From CAVXFL01 sp963761015 (lineage in GTDB: Bacteria > Pseudomonadota > Alphaproteobacteria > Acetobacterales > Acetobacteraceae), in NCBI GenBank assembly GCA_963761015.1, contig CAVXFL010000016.1, positions 248,001-312,000 on the forward strand: a DNA stretch of 64,000 nucleotides. The letters run 5' to 3'. Positions 27,197 to 36,691 of this stretch are shown here, in pieces. The notes beneath the pieces were generated by a model. The model saw only the letters and a program-made list of their open reading frames with translations, was not told where the DNA came from and ran no database searches. The stretch's first letter is position 1. Each line of letters starts with the position of its first letter. The translations under genes were made by a program, and so were the position numbers.

Positions 27197-28188
27197 GCGT
27201 GACGGCGCTAAAGCAGGCAAGTCCGCCCCCCTCGCCACCGCGGCCGCGGCACTTCCTCGACCTGCGCGACTTCGACACGCCGACCCTGCGCCGCATCCTG
27301 GATCTCGCGGTCGCGCTGAAGCGGGCGCCGCGGTCCTCGCGTCTGGCCGGCAAGACGCTGGCGCTGTTGTTCGAGAAGCCGAGCACCCGCACGCGCGTCA
27401 GCTTCGAAGTGGCGATGCGCGAATTGGGCGGCGACGTGATCGTGCTCGCCGGGCGGGACATGCAACTCGGGCGCGGCGAGACGGTGGCCGACACGGCGCG
27501 GGTGCTGTCGCGATACGTGGACGCGATCATGCTGCGCACCGATCGGGCGGCGAAACTGCACGAACTCGCCAAATACGCCAGCGTCCCCGTGATCAACGGC
27601 CTGACCGAGCTGTCGCATCCGTGCCAGTTGCTCGCCGACGTGATGACCTTCGAGGAATGGCGCGGCCCGATCGCGGGGCAGGTGATCGCCTGGGTGGGCG
27701 ACGGCAACAACGTGGCGCGCAGCTGGATCGAGGCGGCGGCGCGGTTCGGCTTCACCTTGCGGCTGGCGGCGCCCGCTTCCATGCTGCCGCCGGTTGACGT
27801 GCTGGACTGGGCGCGACACGCCGGCGCCGCGCTCGAAATCCTGGAGGACCCGGCGCGCGCGGTTGCCGGCGCGCGCTGCGTCGTCACCGACACCTGGGTC
27901 AGCATGGCGGACGATCCCGACGTCAAGCGCGCCGACCTGCTCGCGCCCTATCGTGTCACCCCCGAACTGATGGCCCGCGCCGCGCCGGACGCGATTTTCA
28001 TGCACTGCCTGCCGGCGCATCGCGGCGAGGAGGTCGAGGCCGCCGTGCTCGACGGCCCGCAATCGGTGGTGTTCGACGAAGCCGAGAACCGCCTGCACGC
28101 GCAGAAAGCGGTGCTGGCCTGGGTGCTCGGCGCGGCGGGGTTCCCGAAGAGTCCGCCGGAGTTTTCGGCGGGCCCGGCGGCGCACTGA
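27193..28188 (+). CDS. argF: Ornithine carbamoyltransferase
   Basis: A 331-aa carbamoyltransferase that forms citrulline from ornithine and carbamoyl phosphate. Seen: carbamoyl-phosphate site STRTRVSFEVAM (about residue 70), HPCQLLADVMT, the ornithine-specific Asp/SMA loop (DTWVSMADDPD), and the zinc-like HCLPAHRGEEVE. The first ~15 residues (LKQASPPPSPPRPRH) are a low-complexity extension. Coupled to argD by a 4-bp overlap. The pair gives two of the later steps of arginine biosynthesis. Confidence 0.94.
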   Translation: MSVTALKQASPPPSPPRPRHFLDLRDFDTPTLRRILDLAVALKRAPRSSRLAGKTLALLFEKPSTRTRVSFEVAMRELGGDVIVLAGRDMQLGRGETVADTARVLSRYVDAIMLRTDRAAKLHELAKYASVPVINGLTELSHPCQLLADVMTFEEWRGPIAGQVIAWVGDGNNVARSWIEAAARFGFTLRLAAPASMLPPVDVLDWARHAGAALEILEDPARAVAGARCVVTDTWVSMADDPDVKRADLLAPYRVTPELMARAAPDAIFMHCLPAHRGEEVEAAVLDGPQSVVFDEAENRLHAQKAVLAWVLGAAGFPKSPPEFSAGPAAH

Positions 28189-28193
28189 CCAAC

Positions 28194-28469
28194 ATGGAGG
28201 ACGCGCCGGCAACACCCGGTTGGGTCGAGGAACGGTTGGACGAGATTTTCGCCCTTCACCCGCTTGGCGCGGCCGGCGCGGACTGCCGAACGGCTTATGC
28301 GGCCTGTCTGGCGAATTGCCGCGGCAATCTGGACGCCGAAGCCGGCCACGACGGCTGTCGCGCGGCATTCCTGCGATGCCTGCGCGATGCCGGGCTGGGC
28401 AATCATGCGCTCGCAAGCCTGTCGGCGGATCTGGAGGCGCTGGAGGCGGAGATTTCCGCGCAGACTTGA
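28194..28469 (+). CDS. Small cysteine-containing hypothetical protein
   Basis: A 91-aa protein starting 5 bp after the argF stop. It has four Cys in two pairs: DCRTAYAACLANCRG and HDGCRAAFLRC, in a helical setting. A CX6CX3C-like pattern followed by another pair could be a metal site or disulfides, but there is no signal peptide. Closeness to argF suggests co-transcription. No family recognised. Confidence 0.55.
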   Translation: MEDAPATPGWVEERLDEIFALHPLGAAGADCRTAYAACLANCRGNLDAEAGHDGCRAAFLRCLRDAGLGNHALASLSADLEALEAEISAQT

Positions 28470-28593
28470 CGAGCCCATGTGCGTCGTCATCGCCGGGCTC
28501 GACGCTGCAATCTCCGCCATTCCGTTCCGAGATGCCCGGGTCGAGCCCGGGCATGAGGGGGGGTGCGGTCCGAACGCGATATGAGGCGGCCGG

Positions 28594-29941
28594 TTATCGG
28601 CTGGTCAACTGGAACGAGTCGAGGAAACGGTCGATGGCCGGGCGGGTCTCCTGGCCGGTCGGGCCCAGATACCACGTCTGATAGAGCCGGTTGCGCACCA
28701 CGAAGATGCGTACCTTGCCGGTATTGTGGTCGGGCGTGTCGAAGATGATCTGCCGCCCCGGATAGCCGGAGATCCTGATCGGCTGCTCTTCCCGCAGCTT
28801 GCCGTGCAGCCCCTTCAGCACCGCGTTCTGCGCCGCGTCGAGCAGGACGTTCGGATTGGCGTGCGTCAGTTGCCCGGGCGGATAGTCGTCGACCGCCACC
28901 ACATAGGCGGTATCACCCTGATCGACCACGTAGCGGGATTCGGCGCGGCCATTCGGTTTCGGCGGCGTGATCTCGGCCTTCGCCTCGCCGGGCAGTTCGA
29001 TCTTGAAGCCGCCCTTGGCGGAATGGAACTCGTGCCAGTGATTCTCGGCCGCCGAGGACGAAGGCGCGCCGGGCGAGGCGGACGGCTCGGACGGCGGGGT
29101 TTGGGTCTGCGATTCCTGCGTGGGCGCGCCGGGCGAGGGCGCCTCCGCGCGCGACGTGGCGCCGAGCGCGAAGGACTGGAAGAACCGGTTGACCTGCGGG
29201 CGCGATTCCTGCCCGGCGGGCCCCATGTACCAGAATCTGATACAGCCGGTTGTGCCCCACATAGATGCGGACCCGGCCGACATTGTTCTCCGGTGTTTCG
29301 AACACGACCTGCCGCCCCGGCATCCCCTCGAGCGTCATCGGGGTTTCCGAGCGCAGCGTGCCGTTCATCGCCTTCAGCAAGGCGTTCTGGGCGGCCCGCA
29401 GCACCGTGCTGGACGCGCGTGAATTCACGTGGCCCGGCGCGTAGTCGTCGTAGGCCACCATGAAGGCCGAGCTGCCCTCTTCGATGGCGTAGCGGTGCTG
29501 GCTGTGGCCGTTCGCGTCGGGCGGGTTCACCGTGAGCTTCGGCTCGCCGGGCAGCATGATGCTGAACCCGCCCTGCGGCGAATGGAATTCCTGCCATTGC
29601 ACTTCGCTGGCGGCCGGCGTCTCGGGTTGGCTCGGCCGGGTTCGCGCGCTCGGCGCCACCGGCTGGGTCGGACGCGTGGTTTGCGCCGACGGCTGGCCCG
29701 GGGCGCTCGGGGCTTCGGCGGCGGGCGCGGGCGGCGTGCCGCCGAGTTCCTTGATGCGGATGCGCGCCAGCGCCGCGAAGGTGCCGTGCGGATAGGTCTG
29801 CAGATACGCCTGCAGCTCGGACGGGTTCTTGCTGTCCTTGACCGATTGCCAGAACGCGAGTTCACCGGCGTCCTGCGCGTAGGCCGGAACCGAGAACAGC
29901 AGCGCGCCCAGGCAGGCGAGGGCCGTGGCCGTGATACGCAT
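28594..29941 (-). CDS. Secreted protein with a tandem-duplicated ~135-residue domain (one frameshift)
   Basis: One extra base near 29238 splits it; corrected length is 448 aa. The N-terminus is a signal peptide (TATALACLGALLFSVPAYAQ) followed by a helical segment (FWQSVKDSKNPSELQAYLQT, YPHGTFAALARIRIKEL). That segment is a motif seen in caspase-associated and SPOR-linked proteobacterial proteins. Two copies of one domain follow: the first begins QEFHSPQGGFSIMLPGEPKL and ends NRLYQIWYMGPAGQESRPQV; the second begins HEFHSAKGGFKIELPGEAKA and ends NRLYQTWYLGPTGQETRPAI. Pro/Ser/Thr-rich linkers separate them. Function unknown; envelope location likely. AGGAG precedes the ATG at 29941. Confidence 0.72.
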
Positions 29942-30151
29942 CGGCAAACTCCTCTCGTGGTGAAAGCGGCAGCCGTGGGGCAAGATCCGCCTTCGGCCGC
30001 TCGATCCGCTCCCGGAGCGCCGGTTGCGACCGACCAATGCTCGCATTCTAGCGATCTGCGGAGCATGGCGGCAATGCACCGCGTTGGTGTGCCGCCGCCT
30101 CGCCCGAGCCGTGCCGTGGCGGCGCGCGGCCGGCGCGCCTATCTTCGGGCG

Positions 30152-31117
30152 ATGTCCGATATTCCCGCCTTTCTGGATAGCGGACGCCCGGCGGTGCCCG
30201 ACATCGTGGTGCCGCGCGGCGTCACGCGTTTCCACCTGCCCTGCCGCCCGGTGCGCGGGCGGCTGATCCGACTCGGGCCGCTGGCCGACGCGCTGCTCAC
30301 CCGGCACGACAACCACAAGGCGGTCACCCGTCTCGCGGGCGAGGCGCTGGTGCTCGCCGCCGGCCTCGCCTCGGCGCTGAAATACCGCGGCTCGTTCAGC
30401 GTGCAAGCCAAGGGCGACGGCCCGGTTTCGCTATTGCTGGCGGATTGCACCGACGGCGGCGCGTTGCGCGGCTACGCGCGCAGCGATCCCCACAAGCTCG
30501 CCGCGTTGCTGGCCGAGCATCCGGAGCCGAGCGCAAGCCGGCTGCTCGGCAAGGGCTACCTGGCGTTCACCGTGGACCAGGGGCCGGAGACGGACCCCTA
30601 TCAGGGCATCGTCGCCATCGAGGGCGAGAGCCTGGCTGACATGGCGCTGCATTACTTCCGCACCAGCGAGCAGTTGCGCTGTTTCGTCCGCATCGCGGCC
30701 GCGCCGACCGATGCCGGCTGGCGCGCCGGCGCACTGATCCTGGAGAAGGTGGCCGGGTCGGGCGGCGTCGATCCGGATCTGGACGAGGCCGACCGCGAAG
30801 AGAGCTGGGCTACCGCCAGCGCGCTCGCCACCACCCTTACCGACGCCGAACTGCTGGACGACGGATTGCCGCCTGACCGGCTGCTGTACCGGCTGTTCCA
30901 CAGCGAAGGCGTGGTCACGAGCCGCCCGCGCGCGCTGGCCTATGGCTGCCGCTGCTCGCGCGCGCGCCTGTCGGGCATCCTCGAAGGCTTCCCGCCGGAC
31001 GATCTCGACCATATGACGGTGGGCGGCGACATCGTCATGACCTGCGAGTTCTGCAATCTCGACTTCCGTTTCCCGCGCACGGATCTGCGCGGGCGGGTCG
31101 CCGGCGGGGCGCGCTGA
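30152..31117 (+). CDS. hslO: Hsp33 redox-regulated chaperone
   Basis: A 321-aa Hsp33. Seen: N-terminal core with LTRHDNHKAVTRLAGEALVL and SFSVQAKGDGPVSLLLAD, middle segment GKGYLAFTVDQGPETDPYQG, and the C-terminal zinc-binding redox switch with four Cys as CRC and CEFC (about residues 268-303). Oxidation of these Cys releases zinc and activates the holdase function. Family members are near 290-330 aa. The start is ATG 30152. A lipoprotein gene follows one base after the stop codon. Confidence 0.93.
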   Translation: MSDIPAFLDSGRPAVPDIVVPRGVTRFHLPCRPVRGRLIRLGPLADALLTRHDNHKAVTRLAGEALVLAAGLASALKYRGSFSVQAKGDGPVSLLLADCTDGGALRGYARSDPHKLAALLAEHPEPSASRLLGKGYLAFTVDQGPETDPYQGIVAIEGESLADMALHYFRTSEQLRCFVRIAAAPTDAGWRAGALILEKVAGSGGVDPDLDEADREESWATASALATTLTDAELLDDGLPPDRLLYRLFHSEGVVTSRPRALAYGCRCSRARLSGILEGFPPDDLDHMTVGGDIVMTCEFCNLDFRFPRTDLRGRVAGGAR

Positions 31118-31118
31118 G

Positions 31119-31730
31119 ATGACGGCGCGTCCGGCGGGCCGGCTGGTCGGCTTGCTCGCCGTCTTGCTGCTCGCCGCCTGCGCCGCGCCGGCCCCCGAGC
31201 CGGTCTATTCGCCGCCGAACTACGGCTACTTGAAGAAGCTGCGGCTGAACGTGGGCGCGGTCGATATCGTCGACGACTGGGCGCCGGGGCCCGAGGACAT
31301 CGGCGCAGTGTCGCCCGTGCGGCCGCTCGATGCGCTGGAGCGCATGGCGCGCGAGCGTCTGGTCGCGGCCGGCGGCCGTGCCGGCGCGGTGTTCCATATC
31401 GAGGACGCGGCGATCCGGCGTATCGGCGACACGCTGAACGGCGACTTGGTCGTGCGCCTCGACATCCGGCGCGCGAACGGCACCCGGGCCGGCTACGCCG
31501 AGGCGCGCGTGACCCGCACCGCGATCCTGCCCGACAGCGCGTGGTTGCGCCGGACCCTCTACACCATGACCACGCAGATGATGGCCGACATGAATGTCGA
31601 GCTGGAATATCAGCTGCGGCGCACCTTGGGGCGCTGGCTCGAAAGTGCCGCGCCGCCCGGTTCCGCCCTGCCAGTGCCCGTGCAGCGGCAGCCGCTGCCG
31701 CCGCCCGAACCACCGGCGACCGGGTTTTAG
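31119..31730 (+). CDS. Putative lipoprotein, hypothetical
   Basis: A 203-aa protein with a type II signal (LVGLLAVLLLAACAAPAPEP; lipobox LAAC, Cys at about residue 22). The body (LRLNVGAVDIVDDWAPGPED, then ARERLVAAGG, AVFHIEDAAI and YTMTTQMMADMNVELEYQLR) resembles a family of outer-membrane-attached alphaproteobacterial proteins often placed after hslO. It starts one base after the hslO stop. Its stop overlaps that of the convergent pqiC by 4 bp. Function unknown. Confidence 0.72.
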   Translation: MTARPAGRLVGLLAVLLLAACAAPAPEPVYSPPNYGYLKKLRLNVGAVDIVDDWAPGPEDIGAVSPVRPLDALERMARERLVAAGGRAGAVFHIEDAAIRRIGDTLNGDLVVRLDIRRANGTRAGYAEARVTRTAILPDSAWLRRTLYTMTTQMMADMNVELEYQLRRTLGRWLESAAPPGSALPVPVQRQPLPPPEPPATGF

Positions 31731-32323
31731 GACAGCGCGCCGGCGATCTCGTCGCTGAGTTCGGCGAGCGCCCGGCTCATCGCCGCGACCACCGCCGGCG
31801 CGGTTCCCGCACCGGCCTCGGTCGTCAGCGAGGCGTGCCGGGTGAACAGCGGCTTCGCGGATCGGGCGGAGACCAGCGACCAGTCCGCTTCCAGCACGAC
31901 ATGCCCGGTCGAATCGCCCATGAAATGCCGGATCACCACCAGCACCGCGCGCGCGCCCCGCTCCGGCACCGGGTCGCCGGGCGCCAGCACGGTCACGGAA
32001 TGCAGCCGCTCGCGCAGGTCGGCGGCGAGAATGCGCCGGATCATCTCGTCGAGCGGGCCGGCCCATCGGTCCTGATCGGACACGTTCAGCCGGTTCGGTC
32101 CGATGCGCGTGACCAGGGAATCGCGGTCCAGCTCGCCCGGAATATCGACGTGCCCGATCATCACCGCGTGTCCCTTGTGTTCGACAGGGTGATAGCCCGG
32201 GACCGGCGCCGGATCGGGCGTGAGCGTGTAGTAGTGGGTCGGCGGCGAACTGCCGCAGCCGGCGAGCAGCAGCATCAGCGCCATCAGCGGCCAGTGTCTC
32301 GTCAGCGGCCAGTGTCGCCTCAT
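31727..32323 (-). CDS. pqiC: PqiC-like ABC-type auxiliary lipoprotein
   Basis: A 198-aa lipoprotein with lipobox LLAGC (LMALMLLLAGCGSSPPTHYY) and the PqiC/YmbA/LptE-like fold segments (THYYTLTPDPAP; VMIGHVDIPGELDRDSLVTR; RWAGPLDEMIRRILAADLRE). PqiC is the outer-membrane partner of PqiB, anchoring the MCE tube that spans the periplasm and helps lipid homeostasis. Its start overlaps the pqiB stop (ATGA). Last gene of pqiABC. Confidence 0.88.
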   Translation of the reverse strand: MRRHWPLTRHWPLMALMLLLAGCGSSPPTHYYTLTPDPAPVPGYHPVEHKGHAVMIGHVDIPGELDRDSLVTRIGPNRLNVSDQDRWAGPLDEMIRRILAADLRERLHSVTVLAPGDPVPERGARAVLVVIRHFMGDSTGHVVLEADWSLVSARSAKPLFTRHASLTTEAGAGTAPAVVAAMSRALAELSDEIAGALS

Positions 32324-34048
32324 CCGTTCCTGCCCCTAATCAGCGCCTCGGGATGGCGATCGAGATAGTTCGCCAGTTCACGCAACGACTTCGCCGCGCG
32401 TCCCAGTTCGTAGAGCGTTTCGGGCAGCCCCTCGGTATTGGCCCGATTTTGGTAGCGGGCCCCGCCGAGCACCGATTTCGCCGCTTCGACCGTCTTTTGC
32501 GCCTGGTCCACCGCCTTGTGCAACTCGGTCAGGATCGGCCCGACCTGGTCGCGCGCCTGCTTCGTGACCTTCTCGATATTCGCCATCGAGCGGTTCAGGT
32601 TGTTCAGGCTCTTGGTGAGCGCCGGCGAGCTTGTCAACTTGGCGAGATGCTGACTGGCGGTGCGGAGATTCCGCCCGATCGCGCCGAACGGAATCTTGTT
32701 CAGATTGTTCATCACGTCGCTCGCCTGGCTCACCAGTTGTTTAAGCCCCGGACGAGGACGATTCGCTCGGTATCTCCGGTATCGTGCCCGGAATGAGGCT
32801 GGCCTCGCCGGGGCTGCCGGTGAAGCGCAGCGCCACCAGTTCGCTGCCGATCAGCGGCGGGCTTTCGGTGAGTTGCGCGCGCAGGCCTTTCGCGACGAGA
32901 TCGCCGATCACCGTGTCCATGCGCTTGCGCGGCGTGGCCGCGGCGGTTTGCGGCAGGCCGGTGATGTCAATCTTTTTCGGGTCCAACACGATCGTCGCCT
33001 TGGTCAGCAGATCGCCGGTGCCGCCGTCGTACTCGACGATGACATCGTGCACGGCGCCGATCTGCTTGCCTTGCAGCTTCACCGGCGCGCTGACGTCCAG
33101 GCCCGTCGCGGTGCCCTGGAACCGCACCAGATACTGGACCCCGTCCGGCGGCGCGGCGTTCTCGGCGGCGTTCTTGCTTTGATAGAGCGTGAACTTGCTG
33201 CCTTTCGGTGCGTGCGGTCCGGCTTCGGCGCCGGACGGCGTTTCGAACGCCACCGCGCCTTGCAACAAGGCGGGAACCGATTGGAAGCGTATGCTCGGCC
33301 CGGTGCCGCCGAGCGAGAAATGCACGGCGCTCGCATTCCAGAACCGCGAACCGGTATGCACCAGCCCGTCATACGGCGCCTTCACGAAAGCCTGGATATC
33401 GAAACCGTGTCCGCTATCGGCCAAGTCGTAGCCGAGGATCTGCCCGACCTGGAGGTCCAGATAATAGATCTCCGAACCGCGCGAGAGCGACGCGAGATTG
33501 GCCGCGTGCAAGGTGTAGGTCGTTCCCTTTTCGGACGTCACCACCGGCGGCTTGTTCAGTCCGACCACGTGGTGGACGGTCTTTCCGGGCTGCGGCGCGA
33601 CCTCGATATGCGGCCCGGCGATCAAGCTCTTCAGGTTGGACAAATTGCCGAGGCCGACGTGCTCGCCGGCGATCCAGTAGCGCGTGCCGGGGCCGAGATG
33701 GCCGTCCATGTCGGCGTCCATCGACAGCACCACGTCGACATGCTGCAAATCCTTGTGCCATTTCAGCGACTGGACCTCGCCGACATCGCTGCCCTTGTAT
33801 TCGACCTTGGTCTGACTGGCCTTCACCCCGGGGGCCTTCTCGAACGTCACCGTGACGGTCGGCCCGCCCTGCGCGATGCTGCGCACGCCAAGATAAAGGA
33901 CGATGGCGAGCGCGGCCAGCGGCACCGCCCAGATCCACCCCGGCCAGCGGCTTTTCTTGACCTCGGCCTTCGGCGGCTCGGGAGGCTGCGGCCCGGCGGG
34001 CTTGCCTTTCGGCGGCTTATCGGTGGCGAAACGTGCCTTGTCGCTCAT
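32320..34048 (-). CDS. pqiB: PqiB, MCE-domain periplasmic lipid-transport protein (one frameshift)
   Basis: An extra G in a GGGG run near 32742 splits the gene after SESSSSG; the next frame continues LKQLVSQASDVMNNLNKIPF. Corrected length is 575 aa. Seen: N-terminal membrane anchor (WPGWIWAVPLAALAIVLYLG), then MCE domains (TVTFEKAPGVKASQTKVEYK; YTLHAANLASLSRGSEIYYL; FQGTATGLDVSAPVKLQGKQ), then a C-terminal coiled-coil helix. PqiB forms a syringe-like tube across the periplasm. Coupled to pqiA and pqiC by 4-bp overlaps. Confidence 0.9.
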
Positions 34049-35244
34049 CGTCGCGGCTCCGCCGCATCCCACAACAGCCGTGGATCGAACAGGCGCGAGG
34101 CAATCATCGTCAGCACGACGACCATCAGGAAGGGCGAGGCGCCGCCGCCGGCTGTCACCACCACCAACGGGCTGAACTGCATCAGGGGGAGAAAGACGGC
34201 GATGGTGAAGATATCGATGTTGGACCAGCGCCCGATCGCGTCGATGAAGCGATAGACCCGCGTCTTGCGCACGAGCGCGTGGCGCGAACGGTTTTCCACC
34301 GACAGGAACAGCCAAACCATGCCCAGAAGCTTACCGAACGGGATGGCGATGCTGGTGATGAAGATGAGGATGGCGAGCGGAAACAGGCCCGCCTCGACCA
34401 GGCGCAGGATGCCGTCGAAGATGGTGTGCGGATGCGGCTCGCCCATCTGGTAGTCGACGGACATCGGGAACACGTTGGCCAGCGGGTAGAACAGAAATCC
34501 GGCGATCACGAGCGCGAACGCGCGCACCAGCGCGTACGGCTTGCGCCGCCACACGCGCGCCCGGCAGCGCGGGCAGCGCGTCCCATCGGCGCTGGCCGGC
34601 AGCACCAGTTCGCACTCCGTGCAGCCGATCGTCGGCCCGGTGGGCGGGGGCGCCGGGTCCGCGATCATTCGCCACACCGCCTGCTTGTCCAGCGTGGCGC
34701 GGGTCAGCATGGCCAGCAGCGCCACGGCGATGAAGCACCAGCCGCCGGCCGCGATGGTGACCGGGAGCTTCTGCTGCACGCGGCTGTAACCGACGGCGGA
34801 GCCGATCAGGAACACGTCGGGCATGGCCCAGAGGTCCAACTGCTCGGCCCAGCGGAAGGCCGGCCCGATCCAGCGCCCGCGCGAGCCCAGCCTCAGCGCG
34901 CCCAGCGCCGCCGTGAGCAGGCCGAACCGGACGAACGGCAGGATCACCGCCTCGGCGGCCACGATCGCCGCCATCACCACCCATTTCTCGCCCCACATCC
35001 AGATCACGCCGGAGGCGATCCAACTCACCCGCGTGATGCCGAGCAGCGAGACTTTCAGGAACGGCAGCAGATTGGCGGGGAACAGCAGCAGCAGGGTCGC
35101 CGAGCCCAACGCCAGCGCCGCGTCGAGATTCCGCGCGGTGGCCCGTTCGAGCACCGCCTGACAGCGCCAGCACTCCGACTTTCCTCCCTCGGTGAGATCA
35201 GGCAGGCGCTGGACGGCGGCGCAATCCGGGCAGGCGACGATCAT
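34045..35244 (-). CDS. pqiA: PqiA, paraquat-inducible membrane protein
   Basis: A 399-aa inner-membrane protein with the PqiA duplication. Each half starts with a zinc-ribbon-like cysteine pair: CPDC...CWRC (residues ~5-30) and CTEC...CPRC (~210-232), each followed by four membrane helices. The motif SIAIPFGKLLGMVWLFLSV and SNIDIFTIAVFLPLMQFSPL near the end are typical. PqiA is the permease partner of PqiB. First gene of pqiABC; the start is next to the end of the upstream, divergent phosphatase promoter region. Confidence 0.91.
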   Translation of the reverse strand: MIVACPDCAAVQRLPDLTEGGKSECWRCQAVLERATARNLDAALALGSATLLLLFPANLLPFLKVSLLGITRVSWIASGVIWMWGEKWVVMAAIVAAEAVILPFVRFGLLTAALGALRLGSRGRWIGPAFRWAEQLDLWAMPDVFLIGSAVGYSRVQQKLPVTIAAGGWCFIAVALLAMLTRATLDKQAVWRMIADPAPPPTGPTIGCTECELVLPASADGTRCPRCRARVWRRKPYALVRAFALVIAGFLFYPLANVFPMSVDYQMGEPHPHTIFDGILRLVEAGLFPLAILIFITSIAIPFGKLLGMVWLFLSVENRSRHALVRKTRVYRFIDAIGRWSNIDIFTIAVFLPLMQFSPLVVVTAGGGASPFLMVVVLTMIASRLFDPRLLWDAAEPRR

Positions 35245-35434
35245 CGCGCGGCCGCCATGACGGGCGGCCCGTCCGGTTCAAAGGGGCTGCGGGACACCGG
35301 CGGCTCGGCTGTTCTCCGTTTCGCGATTGAACGCCAAGCAGCTCGGCGGGGTTCCGGCCGCGGCGGCACAGGGCTCGCAAATCGGCACGTTTGCAGCGAA
35401 AAATCCCCACGTACTCGCCCGTAGGAGAGAACCG

Positions 35435-36572
35435 ATGCCAGCCGATCAGCCCGGAGTTCGCCCCCGCCAGCGGGTCGTGGTCGTGATGTGCGACGGGCTC
35501 GGGAGCGAGTACCTACGCGGTCTCGCCGATGCCGACCCTGAAGCGATGGGCCGAATCAGGCGTGTTCGCCGCGGTGCGGGGCGTGATGCCGTCGGTGACC
35601 AACGCGAACAACGCCTCGATCTGCTGCGGTGCCTGGCCGTCGGAGCACGGGGTCGTCGGCAACTCGTTCCTCGATCCGGCGAGCGGGCGGGAGGACTATC
35701 TGGAGCGCGCCGAGCTGGTGCTGCGCCCGACCCTGTTCGAACGCGCCCATGCGGCCGGCGTGCGCTCGGCCCTGCTGACCAGCAAGCGGAAAACCACCGC
35801 GCTGCTCGGGCGCGGGGCCGACATTCTGCTGGCCGCCGAGGCCCCGCCGCCCGATACGGTGCGGCGGCTCGGCGCCGCGCCGCCGATCTACTCCGCCGAG
35901 ATCAACCACTGGCTGTTCCGCGCCGCCATCGACCTGCTGAAGACCCGGCCGGAGATCGGCTGCCTTTACCTGCACACCACCGACTACCCGATGCACGCCT
36001 GGCCGCCGGACGCGGCGGAATCGATGCGGCATCTGGCCTCCTTGGACGCGCTCTTGGCCGAGGCGGCGGCCGCGGCGCCGGACGCCGCCGTGCTGCTCAG
36101 CGCCGACCACGGCATGAACTACAAGACGCGCTGCTGGGATCTGGAGAAAGCCCTGGCCGCGCGCGGCGTCCCGATCCGGCTCGCGATCTCGGCCGAGCGC
36201 GACCGGTATCTGCGGCATCATCGCGGCATGGGCGGAACTTCCTGGGTCTATCTGAACGCGCCGGGCGATGCCGGCCGCGTGACCGGCGCTCTGTTGTCGC
36301 TGCCTGGCGTCGAGCACGTGCTGGCGCGCGAGGACGCCGCGCGCGACCTGCGCCTCATGCCCGAGCGGATCGGCGATCTGGTGGTGCTGGGGGACAAGGA
36401 GACCGTATTCGGCACGCTCGAGACCAAATCCGAGACCCTGGCTTCCGACTATCGCTCGCACGGCTCGCTGCACGAGCGCGACGTGCCGCTGATCGTCCAC
36501 AACGCCGCCGCAGCGCCGCCGCCGGATTTCTTCCGCCACAACCTGGATCTCGCCCGCTGGCTTTACCGCTGA
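35435..36572 (+). CDS. Alkaline-phosphatase-superfamily hydrolase, phosphonoacetate-hydrolase-like (one frameshift)
   Basis: An excellent ribosome site (AGGAGAGA) precedes ATG 35435. The first frame gives RQRVVVVMCDGLGSEYLRG with the metal-binding Asp. An extra base near 35528 shifts to the frame reading PTLKRWAESGVFAAVRGVMP, then SVTNANNASICCG with the Thr nucleophile in TN. Corrected length is 378 aa. Later metal residues: LHTTDYPMH, LLSADHGMNYKT, and SDYRSHGSLHERDVPLIV. This set is typical of phosphonoacetate hydrolases and related phosphodiesterases. No other phosphonate genes are near, so substrate is uncertain. Confidence 0.72.
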
Positions 36573-36691
36573 GGGGGGCGGCGCGACCGAGCGCGATCGT
36601 CGCCGCATCCCAGCCAGCCAGTCCGAGGTTCTTTTCGCATTCTGCTGATGGACTACGGGTCGTAGAGCTTGGCGGCTCCGCACTCCGTTAT

